The notes under the pieces: generated by a model | The model's database searches: none | What the model was told of the DNA's origin: nothing | What the model saw: only the letters and a program-made list of their open reading frames with translations | Part shown: piece by piece, positions 1 through 5,545 of the stretch | How positions within the stretch are numbered: position 1 is the first letter of the stretch | Layout of the letters: every line of letters begins with the position of its first letter | Made by a program: the position numbers and the translations under genes | Source: CAZVRZ01 sp964629965 | GTDB lineage: Bacteria > Chloroflexota > Anaerolineae > Anaerolineales > UBA4823 | Assembly: GCA_964629965.1 (NCBI GenBank) | Contig: CAZVRZ010000188.1 | Location: 1 to 9,223 of the forward strand | Length of the DNA stretch: 9,223 bases | Direction: 5' to 3'

Positions 1-46
1 GATCCTGGCGGGATTTGCCACGCTGGGCGGGGATGGATCGTTTCAT
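1..46 (-). CDS. 5' end of an unidentified gene, cut by the window edge
   Basis: An ATG at 46-44 opens a frame reading MKRSIPAQRGKSRQD before the window ends. It is preceded by AGGAGA at 60-55 with an 8-nt spacer, a good ribosome binding site. The same bases overlap the TAG stop (61-59) of the upstream secreted-protein gene, so the two genes are only 12 nt apart and are probably co-transcribed. Fifteen basic, polar residues are too few to name a family. A signal peptide or membrane segment is not evident yet, but could begin later. The call rests on the binding site, spacing and orientation rather than on any homology. Confidence 0.55.
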   Translation of the reverse strand, partial: MKRSIPAQRGKSRQD

Positions 47-54
47 GCCTGGCT

Positions 55-60
55 TCTCCT
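55..60 (-). promoter_or_regulatory. Ribosome binding site AGGAGA overlapping a stop codon
   Basis: AGGAGA lies 8 nt upstream of the ATG at 46 and shares two bases with the TAG stop of the preceding gene (61-59). A ribosome terminating on the upstream gene would sit on this site, which suggests translational coupling. It is the main support for the partial gene at the left edge. Confidence 0.55.
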
Positions 61-1318
61 AGTACGGCCCGTTGATGGTGTACTCAATGACCACGGATAT
101 TCCGTCTGCCGCCCCGCCTCCGGGTGAGAGATATAGGCTCCACTTCAGGTAATAAGCATAGAGAGAATTATCAACCACGCTCAGGTCAATGGAGGTGTCA
201 TGGCCCGTGCTGAGACCCTCCGAGCCGCTGCTGGAGGCAGTCGCCATCGGGGCAGTGTTATAACCATCCCTTGCGTTGCGGTATAAGACACAAACGGCAT
301 TGTAAACAGTGGAATAATCCCTGGCAGAGAAACTCATCCCGGTCACGGTTGCGCCGTGCGGCAGTTGAACATCGGCATAGAAATCCGTGCCAGAGCTATA
401 GGTATCCAGAGTCTCTAGCAGGTACCCTGAGTTGCGAAAATTCCAGGTGTTCATGCTCGGCTGGAAGGCAGCCGCGCTCACGGAGATGAAGCTGGTTTGC
501 GGCCTCCAGGAGAGATAACCCTGCACATGGGCGTTGCCCTGAGAATAGACGCCATAACCGTCCCAAGAAGTGTTCTTACCGTAAACGCCGTAACCATCCT
601 CAGAATTGTTCTCGCCGTAAACGCCGTAGCCCCAGGTTGAGTTGCTCAGGCCGTACACGCCGTAGCCGCCGCTGTAATAGCCGCTGTCCTTATTCTCCCC
701 GTACACCCCAATTCCCCCCCGGCTGCTGGAGCTGAACTTACCGCCATAGGCTATGTAATCGGATGTTGTATCGCTGGAAGTGGCTTCGCCCAATACAGCC
801 ACACCGCCATCCGCCGAGTTGACTGACTGAAAGACCGCGCCATTTTCTACCCCGCCCGACACCACCGCGCCGGGTCGCAGGCTATGCGCGTAGGGGGCCG
901 CGGTCAGCGCCACTCGCCCGCCCAACACGGTGTAACTCCCTACGGTCGTTGGACAGCGCACATATATCTGCATCCAACGCTCATCGCCTTGGAATGCGCC
1001 TTTGCCAAAATCCAGCACGATGCTGAAATCCCCATCGACCACTTTGAGCGTGCCTCCGGATTCTGAAAGGAAATTTCCATTGCTGGCCGCATCGAACAGG
1101 GCAAACTGAAAGTCGCAGGTCGCGTTGACCGGCGCGCCATTCTTCACCAGATGCCCCTGGTAGGTAATGGCCGTGCCTACCATCGTCTGGACGTCTGCCG
1201 GCTCCAGAAGCAGACCGGCCTGCTCCGCATCCGGTAACGCAGCCGCGTCAATCGCCTTGCCCACAGCCAGCAGCAAACCCAGGCACACCAGAATTTTGAA
1301 TAAAGCTTGGTATTTCAT
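59..1318 (-). CDS. Secreted protein with YQG domain and GYGVYG repeats
   Basis: The start at 1318 gives 419 residues and is preferred because AAGGAGA lies 6 nt upstream; an ATG 45 nt earlier (1363) lacks such a site. Residues 1-25 form a signal peptide (basic start, a Leu-rich core, then KAIDA), so the product is exported. Residues 48-145 contain AITYQGHL, DFQFALFD, an LDFGKGAF segment and a final LTAAPYAH, a beta-domain pattern I know from many large secreted bacterial proteins of unknown role. Residues 202-259 hold GYGVYG repeats spaced 12 residues apart. Residues from about 273 form a beta-rich C-terminal domain with LPHGATVTGM, which recurs in surface proteins of Chloroflexota and Cyanobacteria. 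There is no catalytic motif, LPXTG signal or membrane anchor. A surface or extracellular structural role is inferred, and no function can be assigned. The gene lies 73 nt after the 69-residue gene and 12 nt before the next start. Confidence 0.85.
   Translation of the reverse strand: MKYQALFKILVCLGLLLAVGKAIDAAALPDAEQAGLLLEPADVQTMVGTAITYQGHLVKNGAPVNATCDFQFALFDAASNGNFLSESGGTLKVVDGDFSIVLDFGKGAFQGDERWMQIYVRCPTTVGSYTVLGGRVALTAAPYAHSLRPGAVVSGGVENGAVFQSVNSADGGVAVLGEATSSDTTSDYIAYGGKFSSSSRGGIGVYGENKDSGYYSGGYGVYGLSNSTWGYGVYGENNSEDGYGVYGKNTSWDGYGVYSQGNAHVQGYLSWRPQTSFISVSAAAFQPSMNTWNFRNSGYLLETLDTYSSGTDFYADVQLPHGATVTGMSFSARDYSTVYNAVCVLYRNARDGYNTAPMATASSSGSEGLSTGHDTSIDLSVVDNSLYAYYLKWSLYLSPGGGAADGISVVIEYTINGPY
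542..715 (-). repeat. 36-bp tandem coding repeats (GYGVYG units)
   Basis: Five copies of G(I/Y)GVY(G/S) occur inside the secreted protein. The last four begin exactly 12 residues (36 bp) apart, and the first is 16 residues ahead of the second. The linkers vary (LSNSTW, ENNSED, KNTSWD) and are rich in Asn, Ser and acidic residues. The DNA of the units is also similar, with repeated copies of acgccgta on the plus strand, which points to expansion by duplication. A short-period beta solenoid or stalk is plausible. Confidence 0.85.
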
Positions 1319-1324
1319 GTTGTT

Positions 1325-1331
1325 TCTCCTT
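1325..1331 (-). promoter_or_regulatory. Ribosome binding site AAGGAGA that fixes the start at 1318
   Basis: AAGGAGA sits 6 nt before the ATG at 1318, whose product begins with a clean signal peptide. The longer alternative from 1363 would put 15 charged residues in front of it and has no comparable site. I saw no convincing promoter in the 73 nt between this gene and the 69-residue gene upstream. Confidence 0.8.
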
Positions 1332-1391
1332 ATCTTTCTCAATTGATCTTTTGAAAAAAGCATTACCTGATAACCCGTTTTCCACAGAACA

Positions 1392-1601
1392 TCACTTTAG
1401 TCCTTCATCCTCCTTGCAATCCAGCCTGCCGGTCCATCGCTCGATAAAACCCAGCAGCTCATCCACCTGCTTCACCATGACCGCCTCACCCGTGCGAGCA
1501 TGTTGCACCCAACCTTGCCACTGGGACGAATCCTCATCATGCCAGATGCGCACCACAAACGACTCTCTATTCGATTGTTTCGCGCAAGCATCCTTCGTCA
1601 T
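1392..1601 (-). CDS. Small conserved-type protein (FVVRIW family-like), function unknown
   Basis: The product has 69 residues. The core reads ESFVVRIWHDED, then QWQGWVQHARTGE, then VDELLGFIERWTGR. I recognise this pattern from short uncharacterised proteins common in Chloroflexota and Cyanobacteria, which have a Trp-rich beta hairpin followed by a C-terminal helix. There is no signal peptide or membrane segment, so it is probably cytosolic, and no function is known to me. The frame stays open upstream to 1754, but that part overlaps the winged-helix remnant in another frame and does not look protein-like, so the start at 1601 is preferred. This start has no normally spaced ribosome binding site. 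The nearest candidate, AGGA at 1618-1615, lies partly in the loop of a hairpin that ends directly at the start codon, which may limit translation. Confidence 0.6.
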   Translation of the reverse strand: MTKDACAKQSNRESFVVRIWHDEDSSQWQGWVQHARTGEAVMVKQVDELLGFIERWTGRLDCKEDEGLK

Positions 1602-1635
1602 AAAAAAACTACCATCCTGTTCTGAATGGTAGTTT
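1602..1635 (-). terminator. Hairpin with T-run: terminator or attenuator
   Basis: On the minus strand, AAACTACCAT (1635-1626) and ATGGTAGTTT (1615-1606) are perfect 10-bp complements around a 10-nt loop, and seven Ts run from 1608 to 1602. This is the layout of an intrinsic terminator for transcription in the minus direction, so it could end the cyclase operon. The stem is AT-rich (3 G-C pairs of 10), so it may be weak. The ATG of the 69-residue gene follows at 1601 without a gap, so a terminated transcript would exclude that gene. Read-through transcripts would have the AGGA at 1618-1615 partly folded in. Confidence 0.55.
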
Positions 1636-1692
1636 AGCAAACCGGTGTCTCGCAGATGTCTCAAGCGACAAGAACTCAAACAAACCTTAGGC

Positions 1693-1800
1693 TCATTTTT
1701 TACTCCCCCGCGTGCGCACTGCGTAACCTGCCTGCCGCAGCCTCGCCAGGTCACGCTTGACGGTGGCGGAACTGGAGCCTAACGCCGCCGCCAGCGTGCG
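1693..1800 (-). pseudogene. Winged-helix DNA-binding fragment without its own start
   Basis: Codons from 1800 to the TGA at 1695-1693 read RTLAAALGSSSATVKRDLA, then RLRQAGYAVRTRGSKK. LAAALGSSSATVKRDLARLRQAGY matches the second and recognition helices plus the start of the wing in DeoR-like or HTH_11-like winged-helix regulators. There is no start codon: the preceding codon is the TAA that ends the 68-residue gene, and the two lie in the same frame. The fragment lacks the usual first helix of the fold and stops soon after the wing starts. It may be a decayed regulator, or the C-terminal part of a roughly 104-residue protein split by a nonsense codon. Read-through of the TAA is possible but has no sequence support. 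Confidence 0.5.
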
Positions 1801-2007
1801 TTAGTTCTGGCGCGCAGCCAGCGTGGGGGCATTCTCGGCGCCCACCTCGTTCAAAAAGCCCTGCGCCTCGTTCCAATCCCAGTTGGTTTGCCCGCATAGC
1901 TGCCCGATGATATCATCGGGATCGCGCTGGCGCTTCAGCTCGCGCAAAGCAAAGATGCGTAAACGCTTCAGGTCTTCCGGTTTATCTGGATCGTATTGTT
2001 GAGCCAT
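1801..2007 (-). CDS. 68-residue cytosolic protein, function unknown
   Basis: The ATG at 2007 has AGGAG 8 nt upstream (2020-2016) and lies 23 nt after the stop of the 276-residue HAMP protein, so it is probably the last gene of the cyclase operon. The product is charged and mostly helical, with EDLKRLRIFALRELKRQRD, then PDDIIGQLCGQTNWDW and NEAQGFLNEV. This style (a basic helix, a D-P-D-D turn, a C..TGWDW-like segment, and an amphipathic helix ending near LAARQ) resembles the N-terminal cytosolic part of uncharacterised Chloroflexota proteins in which a membrane segment normally follows. Here none follows: the reading stops at TAA, and the same frame then continues into a winged-helix fragment. 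The gene may therefore be complete and small, or truncated. No function is assigned. Confidence 0.6.
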   Translation of the reverse strand: MAQQYDPDKPEDLKRLRIFALRELKRQRDPDDIIGQLCGQTNWDWNEAQGFLNEVGAENAPTLAARQN

Positions 2008-2030
2008 TCCTCATGCTCCTGTGTAGAGGA

Positions 2031-2861
2031 TCAGCGGATCTTGGCTTTGATCTGGGCGGCTTCCTCTGCCAGGGCAGACTGGCGGCCGGCGAGCTCTCCA
2101 GCAGTCTCCAGCAGGCTGGCGGCGATCGCGCCGATCTCGTCGCTGCGCTCGGCCAGCTTCCGCACCGAGGCCGGATCGAATTGACCGGCTGCCAGTTGGC
2201 TGGCGGCATGGTTGAGTGTTTTGAGCGGGTTATTGATCTGGCGGTGGATCATCCACAGCGCTACCCCCGCCAGAAAGGCAAAAAGCGCCAGCCCGGCCAG
2301 TGCGCCGAACAAGATGGTGAACTGGAACCATTCGATCTCAGCGTTGACATCGGCGAGCTGCTGCTGGTTCTTAACGACGAGCGCATCCAGGCTATTGAAG
2401 AGACTGGGCAAAAACTCGTAGATCTGCGCATCTTTCTCTGTGACCGCATTCCAGTCCTCGGCCAACATGGCTTCTCCCACTTCGGCGAATAGATCGCGAT
2501 AGCTGTAAATGCCAGTCTCAAGCTCTTTCAGATCAGCAAGCAATTCCGGATCATCGTAGCCGGTGGTGAGAGAAAAGATCTGAGCATCCATGCGGTAAAA
2601 CTGGCCATAGAAAGTGGCCTGATCAACAATATCCTGGCTAACCTCATAACGATTATGGGCCAACTCCATGGCGCTGAGGGCCTGTTTGAGCGCCAGGAAT
2701 TCGCGGACTTCGGCAAAGATCACGTCTGAGGTGGCATTCAACTCAATGGCCCGCGCCGCGCCGCGCAAGAAAACGGACAACAGGATCAGGGTGAGCAAGA
2801 AGATCAGGGTGAAGATGGCAAAGAGGCGGGCACGCAGGTCAAGGTTTTTAAAGAGGTTCAT
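2031..2861 (-). CDS. Membrane sensor-like protein ending in HAMP, no output domain
   Basis: The product has 276 residues. TM1 spans about residues 11-32, a helical extracytoplasmic region about 33-178, and TM2 about 179-205. A HAMP domain follows at about 206-258, with the NPL entry motif (211-213) and an intact RSDEIG motif (239-244). A short Ala/Glu-rich coiled coil then runs to the end. No kinase, methyl-accepting, cyclase or GGDEF domain follows, so it can sense and transmit only through partners. The start has GGGAGG 6 nt upstream and overlaps the preceding stop as ATGA, indicating translational coupling with the 310-residue protein. It shares overall architecture with that protein and with the cyclase's N-terminal half. 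A role as accessory subunit or modulator of the cyclase is inferred. A truncated chemoreceptor or kinase is the alternative, but the clean C-terminus argues against recent truncation. Confidence 0.8.
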   Translation of the reverse strand: MNLFKNLDLRARLFAIFTLIFLLTLILLSVFLRGAARAIELNATSDVIFAEVREFLALKQALSAMELAHNRYEVSQDIVDQATFYGQFYRMDAQIFSLTTGYDDPELLADLKELETGIYSYRDLFAEVGEAMLAEDWNAVTEKDAQIYEFLPSLFNSLDALVVKNQQQLADVNAEIEWFQFTILFGALAGLALFAFLAGVALWMIHRQINNPLKTLNHAASQLAAGQFDPASVRKLAERSDEIGAIAASLLETAGELAGRQSALAEEAAQIKAKIR

Positions 2862-3790
2862 TGGGCGCCTCCCTTAGCATTAGGCTTGCCCACCAGGCGC
2901 AGCCTGCGGCGGCGGGATTGGATAAGCTCTTGTTTGAGGCTCTCAAGCTGCTGTTTTTGGTCGGCGTCGCGCGTGCGCACGGCTTGAGCCAGGCTTTCAA
3001 AGGTGCGCGCCAGTTGGCCGATCTGCCCGGAACTGCGCCGCGCCGAGGCGACGATCTCGGGGCGGAAGGTGTCGGCTCCGATCGCCGAGGCGGCATCGTG
3101 CAGGCGCAGCAGCGGGGCGGTCAGGCGGCTGATCTGGCGATAACCCCACAGTGCCAGGAGCATGCTAACGACCATGCCAATCAGAATGCTCCAAATGGCG
3201 TCGCTCAGATCGTCCGGAAAGGAGGCCACGGCTGCGTCGCGCTCGTGATCAAGCCGCACCACCAGGTGGTCAAGGGTTGCGCTGATGGCCGTCGACTGGT
3301 CGCGGCTGGCGGCAGACAGGTTGGCAGCCTGGGCCATATCGCCGGCATCGTGAGCCGCCACGTATTGGTCAAAGATCTCACTGTGCTGCTGACGCAGGGC
3401 GATCAGTTCATCAACCTGCTCTTGCGTGGAGGTATCGTAGGTCTCCGCGTCGAAGTAGCCACTCTCAACTAGCTCGTCGAGCAGCGCCCCCACCTGCTCA
3501 TCGGCAGCCTGGCGAGTGGCACGGTTGTTGGCTTCCTCTTCTGCACCGGAGCCATACTCTTTGGCGTAGGCGTAATAGGCTTCATTAATAAAGACTTCAT
3601 TCTGCTGGTAGCGGATTTCGTTTTCAAGCTGCTCCAGGACCAGCATGCGGCTCCAGGCAGTATCGAAGGAGCCAACAGCGGCATAACTGACGATCACGGC
3701 GGCAGCCGCCAAGATCCCGGCAAAGCCGAGGAAGATCAGGATAAACACGCCCAGCGAACCGAACGAGGCAAAAGGAGAATTATTCTTCAT
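2858..3790 (-). CDS. Membrane sensor-like protein with degenerate HAMP and coiled coil
   Basis: The product has 310 residues. TM1 spans about residues 13-38, and a largely helical acidic extracytoplasmic domain about 39-196. TM2 spans about 197-217 and a HAMP-like segment about 218-270, followed by a coiled coil at about 270-292 and a basic tail (RRRRLRLVGK). The HAMP entry Pro is present (TAPLLRL), but the usual D-E-x-G motif is replaced by SSGQIG (253-258). No catalytic domain follows. AGGAGG lies 5 nt before the start, 13 nt downstream of the cyclase stop, so it belongs to the same operon. It also overlaps the next gene by ATGA. Known HAMP domains relay motion between TM helices and a downstream effector; with no effector here, a partner is implied and the neighbouring cyclase is the obvious candidate. 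That partnership is inference. Confidence 0.8.
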   Translation of the reverse strand: MKNNSPFASFGSLGVFILIFLGFAGILAAAAVIVSYAAVGSFDTAWSRMLVLEQLENEIRYQQNEVFINEAYYAYAKEYGSGAEEEANNRATRQAADEQVGALLDELVESGYFDAETYDTSTQEQVDELIALRQQHSEIFDQYVAAHDAGDMAQAANLSAASRDQSTAISATLDHLVVRLDHERDAAVASFPDDLSDAIWSILIGMVVSMLLALWGYRQISRLTAPLLRLHDAASAIGADTFRPEIVASARRSSGQIGQLARTFESLAQAVRTRDADQKQQLESLKQELIQSRRRRLRLVGKPNAKGGAQ

Positions 3791-3803
3791 GACGGCCTCC
3801 TGT

Positions 3804-5477
3804 TCATTTCGAGTCCATAGTGATCACACCGTCCCAACCTGCGGGCAGCGTCTGGCGTAACCAGTGTGCGCAGCTCTCCAGGTAGTATTGGGCAGTCTTA
3901 TCGTCAGGGTTTTGGTCGAGCACCAGGCGGAAAGCCTCGTGCGCCGCGGCGAATTGGCCTTGTGTGTAGAGCGCCAGGCCGCGTTCGAAATGGGCCTTGG
4001 TGGCTTCGTGCAGGGCCACAATCTCATCGCCCAGGCCCTGGTAGACCTCATACAGGCCAAGTGGGGCAATTCGTCCCTTGACAATGGCCCGGCCCAGGAA
4101 GCGCATCTTGAACTGCTCCGGGTGACCGAGCTGAGCAAGGGTGTCTTCGCTGATGAGCATTGAGGTGCCAAAGAACTTGTTCAAGCCCTCCAAGCGCGAG
4201 GTCAGGTTGACATTATCGGAGAAGGCGTCGCCTTGCAGGCGGGCCTCTTCGCCAATCATGCCCACCATCATACTGCCAGTGTGAATGCCGATGCCGACCG
4301 AGATCGGCGGCAGACCATGCAGGGCGGTTTGAGCGTTGAATGCCTTGACCATCTGCTGCTTGGCAATCCCAGCTTTGACGGCGTCTTCGACGCCATACGG
4401 GAAGATGGCCATCATACCATCGCCCAGGAACTTGACAATGAAACCTTCGTGTTCCTGGATGATGGGGCTGACTTGCTTGAGGTAGTCGTTGACGAAGTCA
4501 AAATTCTGTTGGGCGGTCATGGTCTCAGACATGGTCGTGAACCCGCGAATATCGGAGAACATGACGGCCATTTCGGCAGCCACGTTATCACCCAGGTCCA
4601 CTTTAGTGATGTCGTCTTTTTCGAGGAACTCGAGGTACTGGCTGGGGATGAAACGCGAAGCCGAAGAGAGGAATTTCTCCTTCAGCTTGTTCGATTCGAT
4701 CATCGCAGTGGCCATAACGCTGAATGAGCGTGTGATCTCGCCCAGTTCGTCCGCGCGAGCAGTATGACGCTGCAAAAGGCGCGGCGAGAATTGATTGGCT
4801 TCGAACTGGTGGATGGCATTCGAAAGAGCCAGCAGCGGCTGGAAGATGTCGTTTACCGTGAGGATACCAACCACCAGGATCAAGCCCAAGGCCAGCAGCG
4901 CCAGGCTGCCCGACTGAGCAATCGCTTTGGAGGTGTACTGCATCTCTTCCAGACGATATTGGATGTTCCAGATCGATCCTTGCTCCAGGTATCTGAGCGT
5001 GTAAAGCAGCTCATTCTCCAAGGGAAATAAAGTTTCATCGATATGCCCAAGGATCTCGTCCATATCCGCACCAGCCAGGGCAAGATCGATGATAATGTCC
5101 ACTTCCTGGTCGTGGGCCGTCCGCACGGATTGCAGGTCTTGCGCAGTACTGACAGTATCCGGGTCACTGCTCATCAGCTCGTATTGGAGGTAGGCAGCAA
5201 ATGTTTCACGGTAGCGCAGGATATCTGCCAGGTAGAATTCAGCATACGTGGGGTCAAGCACGAGGCTGCGCAGGGATATTTCCTCATAGATAACATTTTG
5301 CACCGCAGCAGAACGGCGTTGACCGTCGGTTTGCAGGTTTTTCAGGCCGGCCAGCCCTGACTGGTAGGTGACGGCGTTCAGGATGGCGCTGCCGGCAAAC
5401 CAGGCAGCCAGCAGAGTGAGAGCGGCAAAAACGATGGAAAGACGGGTTTCAGCGGACATTTTTCTGATCCAGCGCAT
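3804..5477 (-). CDS. Membrane class III adenylate cyclase with HAMP and TPR-like tail
   Basis: This enzyme is predicted to make cAMP from ATP at the inner face of the membrane. TM1 spans about residues 13-34, an extracytoplasmic helical domain about 35-188, and TM2 about 190-208. HAMP follows at about 209-262 with RADELGE, then a linker containing SRFIPSQYLEFL. The cyclase domain covers about 300-480. All class III catalytic residues are visible: metal ligands D309 (SDIRGFT) and D353 (KFLGDG), purine-selecting K349 and D417, and transition-state N424 and R428. Their spacings (K to D +4, D to N +7, N to R +4) match mycobacterial Rv1625c. Lys plus Asp indicates ATP rather than GTP. A TPR-like helix pair (about 489-538, FERGLALYTQGQFAAAHEAF) may bind a partner. 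GGAGG lies 8 nt before the start, and a promoter-like site lies just upstream. It heads a cluster with two HAMP-only membrane proteins. The external signal is unknown. Confidence 0.93.
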   Translation of the reverse strand: MRWIRKMSAETRLSIVFAALTLLAAWFAGSAILNAVTYQSGLAGLKNLQTDGQRRSAAVQNVIYEEISLRSLVLDPTYAEFYLADILRYRETFAAYLQYELMSSDPDTVSTAQDLQSVRTAHDQEVDIIIDLALAGADMDEILGHIDETLFPLENELLYTLRYLEQGSIWNIQYRLEEMQYTSKAIAQSGSLALLALGLILVVGILTVNDIFQPLLALSNAIHQFEANQFSPRLLQRHTARADELGEITRSFSVMATAMIESNKLKEKFLSSASRFIPSQYLEFLEKDDITKVDLGDNVAAEMAVMFSDIRGFTTMSETMTAQQNFDFVNDYLKQVSPIIQEHEGFIVKFLGDGMMAIFPYGVEDAVKAGIAKQQMVKAFNAQTALHGLPPISVGIGIHTGSMMVGMIGEEARLQGDAFSDNVNLTSRLEGLNKFFGTSMLISEDTLAQLGHPEQFKMRFLGRAIVKGRIAPLGLYEVYQGLGDEIVALHEATKAHFERGLALYTQGQFAAAHEAFRLVLDQNPDDKTAQYYLESCAHWLRQTLPAGWDGVITMDSK

Positions 5478-5517
5478 CGCGGCAACCTCCAGGCAAGCTT
5501 GGGGAAAAGGTGGTTCA

Positions 5518-5545
5518 ATTATACAATAGGATCCCTATAACACAA
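5518..5545 (-). promoter_or_regulatory. Promoter-like site upstream of the cyclase, with inverted repeat in the spacer
   Basis: On the minus strand, TTGTGT (5545-5540) is followed after 16 nt by a perfect TATAAT (5523-5518), in an AT-rich patch within otherwise GC-rich DNA. Transcription would begin near 5510, about 33 nt before the cyclase start. The -35 part lies inside the last codons of the exporter gene, whose TAG is at 5537-5535. Between the boxes is ATAGG-GAT-CCTAT, a 5-bp inverted repeat that could be an operator. No terminator is visible between the exporter gene and the cyclase, so read-through from upstream is also possible. Confidence 0.5.

Noticed and set aside
1339..1360. TCAATTGA palindrome and short T-run before the secreted-protein gene as a terminator
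   Set aside because: The palindrome is only 8 bp, and the nearby CTTTT/AAAAG pairing is too short and AT-rich to make a stable hairpin.
1351..1632. 93-codon plus-strand frame opposite the 69-residue gene
   Set aside because: It is rich in Ser, Cys and Pro without a recognisable pattern, while the minus-strand frame shows a known small-protein pattern.
1602..1754. N-terminal extension of the 69-residue protein to a GTG at 1754
   Set aside because: The extension is Cys/Arg-rich, overlaps the more protein-like winged-helix frame, and would have to be read through the terminator-like hairpin.
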